Both the position numbers and the translations under genes were made by a program. The notes under the pieces are model-generated. The model did not search any database, was not told where the DNA came from, and was given only the letters and a program-made list of their open reading frames with translations. A stretch of 64,000 nucleotides of DNA from Brachionus plicatilis (Eukaryota; Rotifera; Eurotatoria; Ploima; Brachionidae): assembly GCA_010279815.1 (NCBI GenBank), contig QEOQ01000238.1:417062-481061 (forward strand), given 5' to 3'. Shown here piece after piece: positions 22,776 to 34,497 of this stretch (positions are counted from its first letter, which is position 1; each line of letters begins with the position of its first letter).

Positions 22776-23892
22776 ATGGAAAAAACTTTTTGTATTCATT
22801 GTCGATTAATTACAAATATAGATTTCTCTTTGAAACTTTTACTGGAAAATCAACCAATAAAGATTTAGCTCGCAAAAGATGCTATTTTGAATTTAAAAAA
22901 AACAAAACTTCCTAATCCAAAAAATTTAAAAAAAAAAGGTAATCAAAAAATTTAATTTGATAAGTTTGTAAAAATTTTTATTTTTAATATTTCTTTTAGA
23001 TGTTGAACAATTTAATAGGTATACTCCAAACAAAATTAATAAAAACGATTAGAAAATAATGCAAAATCATCAAGTTGATGTATCTGGGACAGTTTAGATT
23101 GGAATTTTGAGGGTCCTGCGAAAATTCGGCAAGAGAAACTGGCTAATTTAACAAATACAGTTATAAATTGCAGAGGAAATCAATAAAGTAAACAAAAATA
23201 ATTTTAAAAAATTTTAACTTTTCTAAAAGAATTCGGCTTCGAAAAAAAAAAGGGAAAAGATGAGCTTTTGGTTCACACCTACTGGAATCAACATTCATTT
23301 GAAGGAGTTCCAATTTATTATTATGATCCTTCATGGGTCCATATATCAGACCTTAAACATAATCAAAAGCCTTTGGAAAGCCCAGCAATCAGTCAATCAA
23401 ATGATTGTCATGAACTGTTGTCAGATTTGTTAAAATCATAAAAAAAATGAAAAAATCTGAAATTTTAAAATGGATTAGTGGAAATGATTTTAATTTGGAA
23501 ACAGAAGAGGATTGAAAATTAATGTTAATAATTAAGATAGCCGAATAAAAGTTTACCATTATGGTCGGGAGTATATGAATGTATAAAACAAGAATGCAGA
23601 GATAAAGTAATTTTTAAAATCTTTTATTCGAACAAGGACAAACATCAAAAAATTTTGAAACTTAAGCCAATAATCAGCGAACAAAGAGAATTATTGGCAC
23701 TTAAGTAAAAAGCAGAAGGTGTATCTAATTGTTGGGATTCCTGTAATGATGTTGTGAAAAAAACACACTTCACATAATCGTATATGAATTTGTTCATCGC
23801 TTTAGACTTAATCGGGATATAATTTTCAATTTACAAGCGACCAAACTCTTTGCCAAAATTTAGGTATATCATCAAATACTGAATTTAGAGGT
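22776..23892 (+). pseudogene. Decayed transposon-like coding fragments, unidentified
   Basis: Short plus-strand blocks read as protein between many stops: MEKTFCIHCRLITN (22776), DVEQFNRYTPNKIN (about 23005), HTYWNQHSFEGVPIYYYD (about 23275), LWSGVYECIKQECRDK (about 23560) and SDQTLCQNLGISSN (about 23838). The next block is cut by the LINE at about 23893. Related sequence (YLDATGSVHRDIG) resumes beyond the LINE at 27330-27660, suggesting one element split by the insertion. Family not recognised. Confidence 0.35.
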
Positions 23893-23898
23893 TTTGTT

Positions 23899-26886
23899 TT
23901 GTTCATCATCCAGGAAACGTGGCTAAAACAAGCCAAACAAGCCAAACTTGTATTAAATAAAAACTTCAAATTTATTCATAAATCTTCAATCACAGATGAG
24001 TACAGAGTAGGCAGGCCGCAAGGGGGAATTGGGTGGCTGATTAAAAAAGAATACGAAAAATTGTGTAAAATAGAATTTATCAGCGACCGAATTTCACTAT
24101 GCCAACTAAACGATACGTACATCATTGGTGTATATATGAACTACGAAGGCCCGCCTGAATCTGTTGCGCAGTACGAAGAGATAATTGGCCAAATTGTGAA
24201 CCTTTTTGATAAAATATACTCAATAAAAAAGAACGCAAACATATGTATTCTCGGAGATTTTAATACTGACTTAAGCAGACAAAACTCAGAATTCACCAAC
24301 GCACTGAAACTGCTCATTGATTGTGAAAATATCGTCCCAGTTGATCTACTACTAGCCCAAACTATTGACTATACCTATAAACAAAAAAAACAAACCGTGA
24401 CAAAACAAAAAGCAAATGAAGAAATTAACGGAACGAAGTCACCGGTTAAAAGCAGAATCGATCACGTTCTTTTTAACGAACAAATGTCAAAACACATGGC
24501 GCAAGTGAATATACTGCACGATGAACAGCATCAAACTAACACAAGCGATCACTATGCTCTTAAAATTGAAATAAAAAACCTGAAATTCAATGATTATAAA
24601 ATCATTTCAAAAAAAGCTAAATTTGTGAACTGGAGCGACGAAACAGTACAAATCGAATATGCAAGCAAACTTGAACAAAATCAACAAACAAATAATACTC
24701 TTAATGAAACATATAATATAAGCGAAAATAACGCCAAAAATTCCTTAACTAAACTAATAAACGAACTAGGAAGTATAATGCGAGAGACAATTGAAGAAAT
24801 AACGTCAGGTGAAACTAGACGAGATACGAAAAACAAGCACGTAAAACGAAATAAATGGTGGGATGATGAAATGAAAACGCTTAAGCAAAATGTAAACGCA
24901 GCCTACATCAGCTGGAAAAAATCGAATTTTGAATCAAGTGAGGACAAAAGACTGCTTGACGATTGTAAAAAAGCTTTCAGACAAAAACAAAGAGAAAAAA
25001 TCAAGAATTTAGAAAGTACAATGCTCAGGAAAATCGATTATTTATTCTACACAAATCGTGATCAATTCTGGAAAGAAATGAAAAGAGCGAGGCAAAATGA
25101 CGAAAGTGTAAATGTTAGAATTGAAGACCTCACAAAAAACTACCGAGAACTCTTTAACGAAAAAAACACATCGAATAACGATCACTATGAAAAGACTCGT
25201 CAAAAAATCGTGGAGTATGAAAATGAAATTAATAAAACAATAAATCCTAACCTTATCGAAGTCAATCCACTAATAATAAAAAGAATTATCGAAGAGTTGC
25301 CTAACGGAAAATCGAGTGGTTTTGGAGGACTGAATAATGAATTATTCAAATATGGCTGCACTGATATTCTGTCGAAAATAATTGCCAAAATATTTGAAAA
25401 AATGATCAAAACTAATCAAATACCGTTTTTCTTTAACATTGGACTAATTCTGCCCATACTCAAAAACAGTGGAGAGCATAATGACGACATTAACAACATG
25501 CCACCTCTTACAATATCGGACACAATAGCCAACATATTTGAGAAATATTTGCTAAGTCGAATTGAAATAAATCACCAAGATCCACAGACGCAGTTTGGCT
25601 TTAAAACGAAAAGCTCGACAAATCACGGCATCTACACAGTAATTGAGACGATCCAACACTTCAAACATAAAAAGAAAAAATTATTCATTTGTGCTAAAGA
25701 TGCAAGCAAAGCGTTTGATAAAGTGATAAGAGAAATAATGCTTCAAAGCCTTATAGGCAAAATTGAGCCCGAAAACTGGCGTATTCTTAAAAACTACTAT
25801 GTAAATTCGCTACCACTAGTACAAAACAAGCAAGAAATCTCCACAATATTCAAAACAAGCGTGGGTGTAAAACAAGGTGGACCATTATCACCAAAACTAT
25901 TTTCGATATACGTAGAAGAGTTAATAGACGAGATAATGGGGACAATTTTCATAGCGAAAATAAACGACATCAAAACAGGTATTCTAATGTACGCAGATGA
26001 TCTTCTCATCATGACTGACAGTACGAAAAAGATGAAAAAAGTACTTGAAATCTGCGAAAAATTTGGTGACCGAGTAGGTATTAAATTCAACCCATCAAAA
26101 ACTCAAATCATGAGAATAAACGGGTCAAAAAATGACGAAGTGAAACTACACTTATGTAATCAAGAAATTGAGTGGGTAAAGAAAATGAAATACCTGGGAG
26201 TATGGATTGACGGTAAACGCTTCAGCAAAGAACATCTGAGAGAAAGACGGCTTAGTACGTGGCGTGCATTTCACATGCTTAAAACGAACCTTAACCTAAA
26301 CAGCAAAGAAATAAGTCCTAAACTTAAAGCCCATCTGTTTAAAACCTACATTCGACCAATAATGTACTACGGAATAGAAAACTGTGTAATAAGTAAAACG
26401 GATCAAAAAAACACGCAAACAATGGAGGGTCTCATGATCAAACAAATGCTTTCATTGGGAAAAAAAAGTCGAACCACAAATCTTCTTTATGCGCTTGAAA
26501 TAGAACCGGTTGAACTGAAAATAAAAAAACATAAACTCAACTTTGCGATGAGAGTAATAGAAAACAAGTTCACGCATAAAATATTCAGAGAAAGAGAAAA
26601 AGACCAATCAACGAACAATAAATTTATACAGGAACTGAGAAATATTCTTGAGTCAAATGACGAAATAAGCATAGAAAAACTCAAAAAGAGCTTTAAAAAA
26701 ATACAAGAAAATGATGCAAACAGTAGCAAAAATGAAACCTGTGAAGCGATAAAAAAGTGCCTAGAGAACATGAACGAAAAATTCAATGAATTAAAAGAAC
26801 TTACCAAGGCTTTTGATATCCAAGCAAATGCTGCCGATACAACTACTGCCGATTTTAACATAAATTTTGATTCGAACTGTATATAA
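23899..26886 (+). CDS. LINE endonuclease-reverse transcriptase polyprotein
   Basis: A 995-codon frame with no ATG at the start: the first codon is TTG and the frame continues upstream into unrelated sequence, so the true N-terminus is missing. Endonuclease motifs: IIQETWL at the start, ILGDFNTDL (about residue 116), SRIDHVLFN (about 190) and TSDHYALKI (about 215). Reverse transcriptase motifs: GFKTKSSTNHG, KDASKAFDK (catalytic Asp of motif A), GVKQGGPLSPKLFS and the catalytic box MYADDLLIM (about residue 697), then YLGVWIDG. The C-terminal third is Lys/Glu/Asn-rich with no RNase H. The enzyme nicks target DNA and primes reverse transcription there. The clade was not assigned. Confidence 0.85.
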   Translation: MFIIQETWLKQAKQAKLVLNKNFKFIHKSSITDEYRVGRPQGGIGWLIKKEYEKLCKIEFISDRISLCQLNDTYIIGVYMNYEGPPESVAQYEEIIGQIVNLFDKIYSIKKNANICILGDFNTDLSRQNSEFTNALKLLIDCENIVPVDLLLAQTIDYTYKQKKQTVTKQKANEEINGTKSPVKSRIDHVLFNEQMSKHMAQVNILHDEQHQTNTSDHYALKIEIKNLKFNDYKIISKKAKFVNWSDETVQIEYASKLEQNQQTNNTLNETYNISENNAKNSLTKLINELGSIMRETIEEITSGETRRDTKNKHVKRNKWWDDEMKTLKQNVNAAYISWKKSNFESSEDKRLLDDCKKAFRQKQREKIKNLESTMLRKIDYLFYTNRDQFWKEMKRARQNDESVNVRIEDLTKNYRELFNEKNTSNNDHYEKTRQKIVEYENEINKTINPNLIEVNPLIIKRIIEELPNGKSSGFGGLNNELFKYGCTDILSKIIAKIFEKMIKTNQIPFFFNIGLILPILKNSGEHNDDINNMPPLTISDTIANIFEKYLLSRIEINHQDPQTQFGFKTKSSTNHGIYTVIETIQHFKHKKKKLFICAKDASKAFDKVIREIMLQSLIGKIEPENWRILKNYYVNSLPLVQNKQEISTIFKTSVGVKQGGPLSPKLFSIYVEELIDEIMGTIFIAKINDIKTGILMYADDLLIMTDSTKKMKKVLEICEKFGDRVGIKFNPSKTQIMRINGSKNDEVKLHLCNQEIEWVKKMKYLGVWIDGKRFSKEHLRERRLSTWRAFHMLKTNLNLNSKEISPKLKAHLFKTYIRPIMYYGIENCVISKTDQKNTQTMEGLMIKQMLSLGKKSRTTNLLYALEIEPVELKIKKHKLNFAMRVIENKFTHKIFREREKDQSTNNKFIQELRNILESNDEISIEKLKKSFKKIQENDANSSKNETCEAIKKCLENMNEKFNELKELTKAFDIQANAADTTTADFNINFDSNCI

Positions 26887-27132
26887 ATATTTTTCTCTTT
26901 CTTTTAATTCTTCGTTTTTACTTGTAAAAATTATGAATTATGTAAATTATGTAGAGATTAATACACAATTATTTTCTTCTTAAATTGATAAATTAAATTG
27001 AATCTAATTGTACGTCTTATTTATTTTTTAATGTAAAAATAGAATTCACAAACGGTGCATATTTAATTTGATTTAATTTAATCTAAATTAATTCTGAAAT
27101 GAAACATACATGTAATTTCTATTCTATTCAAA

Positions 27133-27172
27133 NNNNNNNNNNNNNNNNNNNNNNNNNNNNNNNNNNNNNNNN
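27133..27172. other. Assembly gap (40 N)
   Basis: Forty undetermined bases inside the 3' UTR of the LINE; the length of a gap need not be exact. Confidence 0.95.
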
Positions 27173-27228
27173 ATTCAAACATCGCCGAGTGTGGCGTAAT
27201 TTATGAAATAAATCAAATCAAATCAAAT

Positions 27229-28379
27229 ATATCTCTACACCCGTATTGTTTTTTGCTAATGTCGGATAATAAAGTAAATTAAAAAAAAATTTAAACATTA
27301 TAATTAACTTTTCTTTTTTTAAGTCAAAATTATTTATTTGGTTTCAAGCGAAATTTTTGAATCCGATTTGGTATCTGGACGCTACTGGAAGTGTTCATAG
27401 AGATATCGGCTCACAAAAAAAGCCATTATTATATTCACAATGAATGGTTTATCCATGGAAGTTATTACAATCTTTTTGAAAATTTAAATAAGACATAAAT
27501 TTTTAAATTCGTTAATATTTACTATCGGACATTCTTTGGATGTATTTTGTGGAGCCGTAAGAGCAGAACTTTCCTGGAAAATCGTTTTAAATTATATTAA
27601 TGGAGAACATAAATCTTTTAAACCCTGTTAAAATAGAAATTTCGGAATCGCGATTTTGGATTTCGAAGTTAGCTTCATTAAAAAAGCTCGGAGTACTGTT
27701 AATCAAAAAAATCTCTTAATTTCTTAATTTTCTTGATTCTGGCTTTCAAGCTCAACTAATTTTTTTGTTTTTAATTCTCCTTCATCTTTATTCGAGTTGA
27801 TCAATCTTCGCAAATTTAATAGTTAGATTAATGGTGTCTAAAAAAATTTATAAAAAAAGATTCAATTAAAAACCAAGCTTATTTTTGTGGCCTTATCTAC
27901 TTCTACTAATATCTAATTCTCAAATTGTCATGTCTCTTTCTGTATCTGTTCAATTTTGTGATGAAAAAATTCTTTCTGTGACTTTTCTAATAGAACTATG
28001 CGTCAGCTCCTCAAAAAATACCCCCAATGTTAATATCGGTACTCGGTTAAGGCTGTGGGCGGCCCCCAAAGTTTGGAGTGTCAAAATTTCAAATAACTTT
28101 AATCTCTTATTTTTTGAACTTTTTGGGGGGAATCGAGGGTGAGGACTTCGAATATGAAGTTAGTTTTCCGAAAAAAGCGGTGACATAGATGTGGCACTTG
28201 ATTTTTTGGTTTGGTTCTTGGTTTTTGGGGGATTTTGAGAGACAAAGGCGATTTTAGGAAATTTAAACTCCTGTATTAGAAAATTTAGGAGATTTTAAGT
28301 CTAGAAAGGTATAATTAAGTATATATCGGTACCAGTTGCGGTCTGTGCGTAGCTAATAAATAATTGATTAAAATATTAA
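27229..28379. other. Spacer with a transposase-like fragment at 27330-27660
   Basis: Plus-strand pieces at 27330-27660 read IWYLDATGSVHRDIGSQKK and, in another frame, FFGCILWSRKSRTFLENR. The DATG box resembles the first catalytic region of DDE-type transposases. I take this as the downstream half of the element cut by the LINE at 23893. The rest is AT-rich sequence; an 85-codon frame at 27885-28142 has no recognisable content. Confidence 0.35.
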
Positions 28380-29400
28380 ATATTGTTATAAATGACCGGT
28401 CAAATGATGAAAATTAGGAAAATTGTCGTTCTTTTCGGGAAATTAGCCGGCCCAGTGAATTAAGTGCCGGTCCAAAATAAAAAATTATCCGTTCCATTAC
28501 GATAAAAAGCCGTTCCAGTCCGATAATTGCCGTTCCAGTGGGTCAATTAGGCGGCCAGGAGTATTATATTAATTTTTTAAGCAAATTTTTTCAAGAAATT
28601 GTTATTTAAATTGAAAAAATGGCGCGAAAAAAAATTTTTTTGCAACAATTTGAAAAATGTCGCCAAATTCAAAAATATTTTTAAATTTAAAATAAAATAT
28701 CAGAATTAAAGGCCGGTCAATTGATAAAAGTAAAAAAAAATTGCCGTTCTTTTCAGGAAATTAGGCGGCCCAGTGAATTTTTTGCAGGTTCAAAATAAAA
28801 AATTTACCGTTCCATTTCAAAAAAGTGCCGTTCCCGTCCAATAATTGCCGTTCCAGTGGGTCAATTAGGCGGCCCAGAGTATTATTTTAATTTTTAAATC
28901 AAATTTTTCAAGAAATTTTTATTTAAATTCAAAAAAATGGTGCGAAGTTAGAATATTTGAAAATTAAAAAAAAAAGGCGCCAATATTTAAAATTTATTAA
29001 AAATGACGCCTAATTCAAAAAGTATTTAAATATTTTAGAGATAATAGCGCCAAAATAGAAAATTTATTAAAAATACTTTAAAAGCAGTAAAAATGTTTTC
29101 CCCCCACTAAACTTTGACGTTCCAGGTTAAAAAAAGGACGTGTTTCTCTGTTATTATTACTCAAATAATTAGAAAATTTTCCCCCCCCCATTGAATTTGC
29201 CGTTCCAGGGGGTCATTTAGGCGGCCCAGAAAATTAATTTTAAGATTCAAGCAATTTTTTTAAGAAATTGTTAATTAAATAAAAAAAAATGGCGCGTAAT
29301 TAAAATTTTTAAAATATAAAAAAAAGGCGCTAATATTTAAAATTTATTAAAAATACTTAAAAAAAATGAAAAAAAAATTTTCCCCAACACTGAACTTGCC
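28380..29400. repeat. Degenerate ~320-350-bp satellite units
   Basis: Three successive units share the block TTGCCGTTCCAG-x-GGGTCA-x-TTAGGCGGCC (about 28525, 28843 and 29195), preceded in the first two by CCGGTCAA and TCCGTTCCATT-type words and followed by CAAGAAATTGTTATT and AATGGCGCG. Spacings are about 318 and 352 bp. The words CCGTTCCAGG-GTCA resemble the unit of the minisatellite that follows, suggesting common origin. No coding content. Confidence 0.75.
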
Positions 29401-29417
29401 GTTCCAGGTTAAAAAAA

Positions 29418-29737
29418 GGACGTGTCGGCTTATAAAAGGACGTTCTCGGTTAAAAAAGGACGTTCTCGGTTAAAAAAGGACGTCATGTGTCATAATAAGA
29501 CGTCATGGGTCATTTTAAGACGTTCTGGGCTAAAATAGGACGTCATGGATCATTATAGGACGTCATGGTTCATAAAAGGACGTTCTGGGTTAAAATAGGA
29601 CGTCATGAGCTATAATAAGACGTCATGAGTCATAAAAGGACGTTATGTGTTAGAATAGGACATTATGCTTCATAATAGGACGTTCTAGGTTATAAAAGTC
29701 CGTTATGGGTCATAAAAGGACGCTATGTGTTAATAAA
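29418..29737. repeat. 20-bp minisatellite, 16 units in exact register
   Basis: Sixteen consecutive units of exactly 20 bp follow the pattern RGACGTYMTGGGTYATAAWA. Units differ by substitutions only; no unit has gained or lost a base. Half carry GACGTC and the rest GACGTT. AT-rich spacers of each unit recur on the same helical face if the repeat is close to two turns. No coding content in any frame. Confidence 0.9.
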
Positions 29738-30631
29738 GCACTGTCTTAGCCTGTTCAAACATGGACCTGAGTAAGGCGTGAACAAACAGTGAACGGTAGA
29801 ATTTAGAATCATAAAAAGGAAAAGCGTTTGGATTAAAAGTCCCCCTATACTCCATAGAATAAGATAAAAAAGCGAAAGAGTCAGCGGGGGGAAGGAGAGT
29901 CTTAAAGAGAGCTAGACCTCGCCTAAAATCGCGAGATTTTAGCAAAAATGGGGGGATAGTGGGTAAAATGGGCGTGAGCAAGTCATTTATATAAGTTGAT
30001 GAAAAAAAATGGGATCCAAATTTGTTGTTTAAGAAAGAATTTTGGGCGAACGAAACTAAAAAGCTTCGAGATTTAAATCGTAATTATATAGATCTAAAAA
30101 TAAAGTATCATTTGATTGCAAAAAATATTTATTATTTGAATATTTATTATTCTTTTAGCTTCAATTTTAAAATTGACACACGTCTAATTTTTTTTTAAAT
30201 AAATATTAAAAAATAATAATAAAATAAAGTAATTAAACAATTAGGACAAAGATAATTGTAAGACAAATGAAGAGTTCTTTTCCATAGCGAATTTTAAATG
30301 TTCATAAATACATAATTTTTTTTTTCTTTAATTTTCTAAATTATTATTCAAGTTTTTAGTTAGTAAAGTTTCAATTTTCTAGTTTCTGTTTTCTTTTTTT
30401 TTTCCATTTTCTAGCTTATTTTCTTTCTCCATAAATTCGAAAATGGTAGAGGTTTTTAAGCTTTTTGTTGTATTCCAGAAAACACATATACATGCATACT
30501 AACAAATTAAAGCTGAATATTTTTCTTTCGATAAACAACTATTACGGTCATTTATAAATTGAAAAAAAAATTTTTTTTTCACAATTAGTTAAATTTTAAA
30601 TTTGAATTAATTTAGACTTTAAAATAATAAA
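29738..30631. other. Spacer upstream of the small gene at 30632
   Basis: No repeat or gene supported. A minus-strand 83-codon frame at 29730-29981 overlaps the end of the minisatellite and is probably chance. The last 100 bp before 30632 are very AT-rich and would include the 5' UTR. Confidence 0.4.
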
Positions 30632-30973
30632 ATGGTCAATACATCGTTGTTTGTGACAAACCATGAGTACAAAAGAAACTACCACATTGAAAAAGCATCG
30701 CCAGAGGTGCTAGAAAAGCAGTGGTCAAACTCTAGCATCCGAACTTACAAGAAGGATGATCGGGTTCCCAGAATGTCCAAAGGCTCAAGGCCACTCAATG
30801 GCTTAGAAGTTTTGCCCAGGCGTAGACCCAAGTTTGAGCAGCACAAAACTGACTTGGACTACGATGAAGAAGGATACGAGATAATGTACGAGTCAAAATT
30901 GAATGAGAAAATTTCACCCGTGTCTCACACCAACTCTGAACTGAATTCGGCTGAAAACCCCAACTCAGTATAG
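30632..30973 (+). CDS. Small basic/acidic protein, unidentified; maybe first exon
   Basis: ATG in an AATAAAATGG context opens 113 codons. The first 70 residues are basic (RRRPKFEQHK near residue 65), followed by an acidic stretch (DLDYDEEGYEIM). There is no signal peptide, membrane segment or known domain. Codon content is distinctly richer in G+C than the flanks, supporting a real gene. The stop TAG overlaps a perfect donor site: TA-GTAAGT at 30971-30976 (the G of TAG is the first base of GTAAGT), so the frame may really be spliced onward. No convincing downstream exon was found within 3 kb. It lies inside the giant element, so it is either captured host sequence or cargo. Confidence 0.55.
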   Translation: MVNTSLFVTNHEYKRNYHIEKASPEVLEKQWSNSSIRTYKKDDRVPRMSKGSRPLNGLEVLPRRRPKFEQHKTDLDYDEEGYEIMYESKLNEKISPVSHTNSELNSAENPNSV

Positions 30974-33900
30974 TAAGTGTTGTCCCGACCTATTCACATG
31001 GTTAAAGTCAATATTTAAATTTACCATTTTTTTTTCTTTGGCCCAATTTGATTCTAATTGAATTGAAAAAGGGACTTTTTAATCTTATTTGCTCTACTAA
31101 AAAAATAATGCTGTCTAAGAATTAACACGAATTTCCAAAAGACTTTAATTCAATTTTTAATTGGGCTGCCTTATCAGACTGCCATTTAAATTCTATAAAA
31201 TGTAACAAAAAATTAGAAATTAATTTTATTTATTTTAAAAAAATATTTAAAAAAAAAAAATAAAAAAGGGGTTAAAAGGTTTTTTTTGGATCAATTTTTT
31301 GAATTTCCCTAGCATTGGAATTATCTTTTAAATTGTCAGCGAGTTAAGATATTGGAACCAAGGTTAAATCTTATATGTAAAGACTTTTTAATTTAGCTTT
31401 AAAATAAGTTATTTTCATTTTTAAAAATATTTGCCATCAATTCTTTTTTTAAAAATTCAAAGTTTTTTATTAATTGAAATAAAAGTTCAACAACTATTTA
31501 CTAAAAAAAAATTTTCATATTTTTGAAGTGCTCTTGTAAAAATTAAAAGTTCTTTCCTAATCGAATTTTTAAATCAACGCTATGAAATTTATTTAGACTC
31601 AAAGGAAACATTGAACTTGAAAAGAATTTAAAATAAAATTTAAAGAATTTTTAAAGATTTGGATAATAAAACTTAAATTTTTTAAAGCTAAAACAATCTC
31701 TTGACCATGTATTACAAAAGTGAAATATTATTACATGAAATGGAAAAAATTTCACTAATTTTATATTTATACATATTCATTCAGTTAAATTTTTAAGTAT
31801 TTTTTTAAATAAAGTGAATTTTTTTTTCCTTTTATTAATTTTATTTATTAAGATATAGTGATAAATATAAAATTTTAAAAAATTCACATTAGGAAAACAT
31901 GCAAAATTGTTCAATGTGTAATCGGAATTATATAATTTTTAAACTGAATTAGCAATTAACAACTCTTAATTGAAATTTGATAAATTAATTGGGTACAAAA
32001 ATGTTGTTTGTGAAAAAAATACTGCTTCACAGAATTTTCAGAAAATAATTTTATTTTTTTCAAAATCATTAAACCCTTTTCAATTATTTTAGAATTTTAC
32101 TGATTGAAACTAAATTTGAATAGTTAATAGTTTTTCGAGTAGTTCTTTTTTCCGAAGCAGCAACTTGTACTTATTACCTTGTAAATGCAAGTGCTCTTGA
32201 GGGAATACAAATAAAATAAATAATAGCTAAGATTATTTATACTGTTTAATTTTTTTTCTTTAAATTTTTTAATTACATAGCAAAAACTTTAAGTCATGCG
32301 GAACCTAAATAATCAAATATGTTTAGAAAAACTTTTTTACTTTAAAAAATTTTTAAATATTAAATCTTTTTTTTAAAATATTGTATTCTCAAATTGTGTT
32401 TTTAATTTATTGGCTCTTTCTAAAAGTAAAGCCCGAAAAACCAACTAAATAAAATTGAGTTCAAAGAGGCTAAATTAAAAAATTATTAGAAAAAAACCAC
32501 TCAATTATATTTTCAAAGTTAAAATTCAGAAATTAATTTCGTTTAACAACAAGTTGTACTTATTTATTCAGTTTTAAATTTAATTTATTATTTTTGTATT
32601 AAATATTAATAAAGCTCGTAATGATATATTATCGATTTATCATTTTCTTTTTAAATAAATATTTAAAAAATATTAAATCAAGTGAAAAATTTTTTTTTAT
32701 TCCGCATTAAATTCAAGTTTTGAATTTAAAAAACTTGAATTTAATGCGGAATCAAGGCTAAAAACTCATTTTCAGAGCATGCAGTGTTAGTTAAGAATGC
32801 TTTAACATAGGTGGGATGGTAATTATCGAATTATGAGGCTGCAATATAGAACAAGAGAATACGGTAACGAGAAAAAACAGCCAGGTCAAAAATTTAAAAA
32901 ATAAATTAATTAGTATTTTATTCTTAATTAAAATAATTTGATTTGATTATAATTTTTAGTTCTGATTAGATAATAAGTGACTTTTTTTCAAAAAACACAA
33001 AACAGTCAATATAACACAAAAATTTTTAATTTTTTTTAAGTTTTTTTTTTATCAAATCTCAAATAAAAGTTTTCTTAAAATTTACTTTAGAATTTGATTT
33101 GGCTTAATAAAGTATAAAAAATTTCTAATATATTCGGTTTTAATTTTACCAAAATTTTCTCAAAATACTGAAAATTCAAATAAGTTTTCGTAAAATACTT
33201 CTTTTTCACTTTTCGGATTTTACGTTAATTTACGTAAAATGTCGTAAAATTTGGTTGATTTACGGTATTTTACGTAATATTTCGTTAAATACTGTTATCA
33301 AATCACCACTGTAATTCTTTTGAAAATTCAAACTTTTTTATTCAGTTTTATATTTAATTTTATAAAAAATTTTTGACAAGATTATTTTATCAAAAATTTT
33401 ATTATTCATCGTCTTAAAGATCAAAAAATTAGATTACAAAAAAAAGTTTCAATCAATTTTGTTAATTTTTCCAAATGTCATTTTAAAAAAGAGAGTCTCT
33501 CCATAACGACATGCTCTCAATTAATTTTAAAATGCTCTAATGCCGGACTTAAATAAAGGAATCCGCAGTTTCTAATTGCAAACTCTAAATGAGGTTTTAC
33601 AATTATATATCCAAGAGAGAATACACAACTAATAATACTATTTTTTTTATTTTGAATTAACCTTATTTAAAAGTTAAATAGCTTTTATAAAAGAAATTTT
33701 AATGACTAAATTTATGGTTATTTGGTAAATTTTTTAATTGTGGTATTTTTTTTTAATGCAAATTCATAAAATTTTTAAATACATACGTGATAGCAGAAAT
33801 CGCGTTTTCTTATCAGGAATAAAGATTTAAATTGTTATTAATGTTTTTTCTTAAAATTTCTAAATCAAAATTACTTGAAGCTCCTCATTCAGACTTTGTT

Positions 33901-34374
33901 AATTTTTATTAGTTTACATTATATTTTGAGAAACTTGTAGAAAGTTAAAAAAATTAAGCTTAAATTTTAAATTAAAAGTCGAGAAATATAAAAAGTTTTT
34001 AAGAATTAATGCTTACAGAAAATTCTTAACTAGACTAAAAATTTTTTTTAAATTACTGTTTTTTAAATTTTTTTTTATTTAATTTATATTCTATTCTTTT
34101 ACAAAAAAACATGAATTTAAATTTTGCAATATTTGAAATTTTCTTTAAGCTAAATTTAAAATTTTTTTTTTTTTTGCGACAAATAGTGATTTAACAATAT
34201 TTATCTAATTAATGTGGTTTATGGAATTAAAAATAAATTTAAATGTTCTTAATCAATTAAGTATCGATAAATGTTTGACGCAAAGCAAAAATAAAAAAAT
34301 CACTTTCTAAGCCGGAAATAGCTTTTATACATGTTTTTCTTTAGGTTGAGCAATTAATCCAAAAATCACATAAA
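30974..34374. other. AT-rich 3.4-kb spacer
   Basis: No gene is supported. It contains a perfect hairpin at 32699-32752, and at about 33215-33300 a cluster of TTTACGTAAAAT-type motifs ending AAATACTGTTA that resembles a decayed TIR of the Tc1-type element family at 16496. Confidence 0.5.
32699..32752. repeat. Perfect 22-bp inverted repeat (hairpin)
   Basis: ATTCCGCATTAAATTCAAG followed by TTT pairs perfectly with its inverted copy 10 bases later. The arms are 32699-32720 and 32731-32752. It could be a recent MITE remnant or a structured transcript; no flanking duplication was identified. Confidence 0.8.
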
Positions 34375-34497
34375 GCAACATTTTTAGATAAGCTTCTCGA
34401 AAGCTCTTTGGCTTAAGCCTGGTGTGCACACACACTCCCTTCTTTTCTACCCTCTTTCTCTCGAGACTTCTCTTTAAGTCTCGCCAAGTTCGAAAGC

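Larger units (their letters stand above)
23893..27228 (+). mobile_element. LINE with (AAATC)n tail, 5'-truncated
   Basis: A single uninterrupted frame for endonuclease and reverse transcriptase starts inside the endonuclease domain. It is followed by about 340 bp of 3' UTR (with a 40-bp assembly gap) and a pentanucleotide tail AAATCAAATCAAATC at about 27208-27228. No ORF1 is present. The lack of any stop or frameshift across 995 codons suggests recent insertion. Confidence 0.85.

Noticed and set aside
27885..28142. 85-codon plus-strand frame
   Set aside because: No recognisable motif or compositional signal, and no neighbour that supports it.
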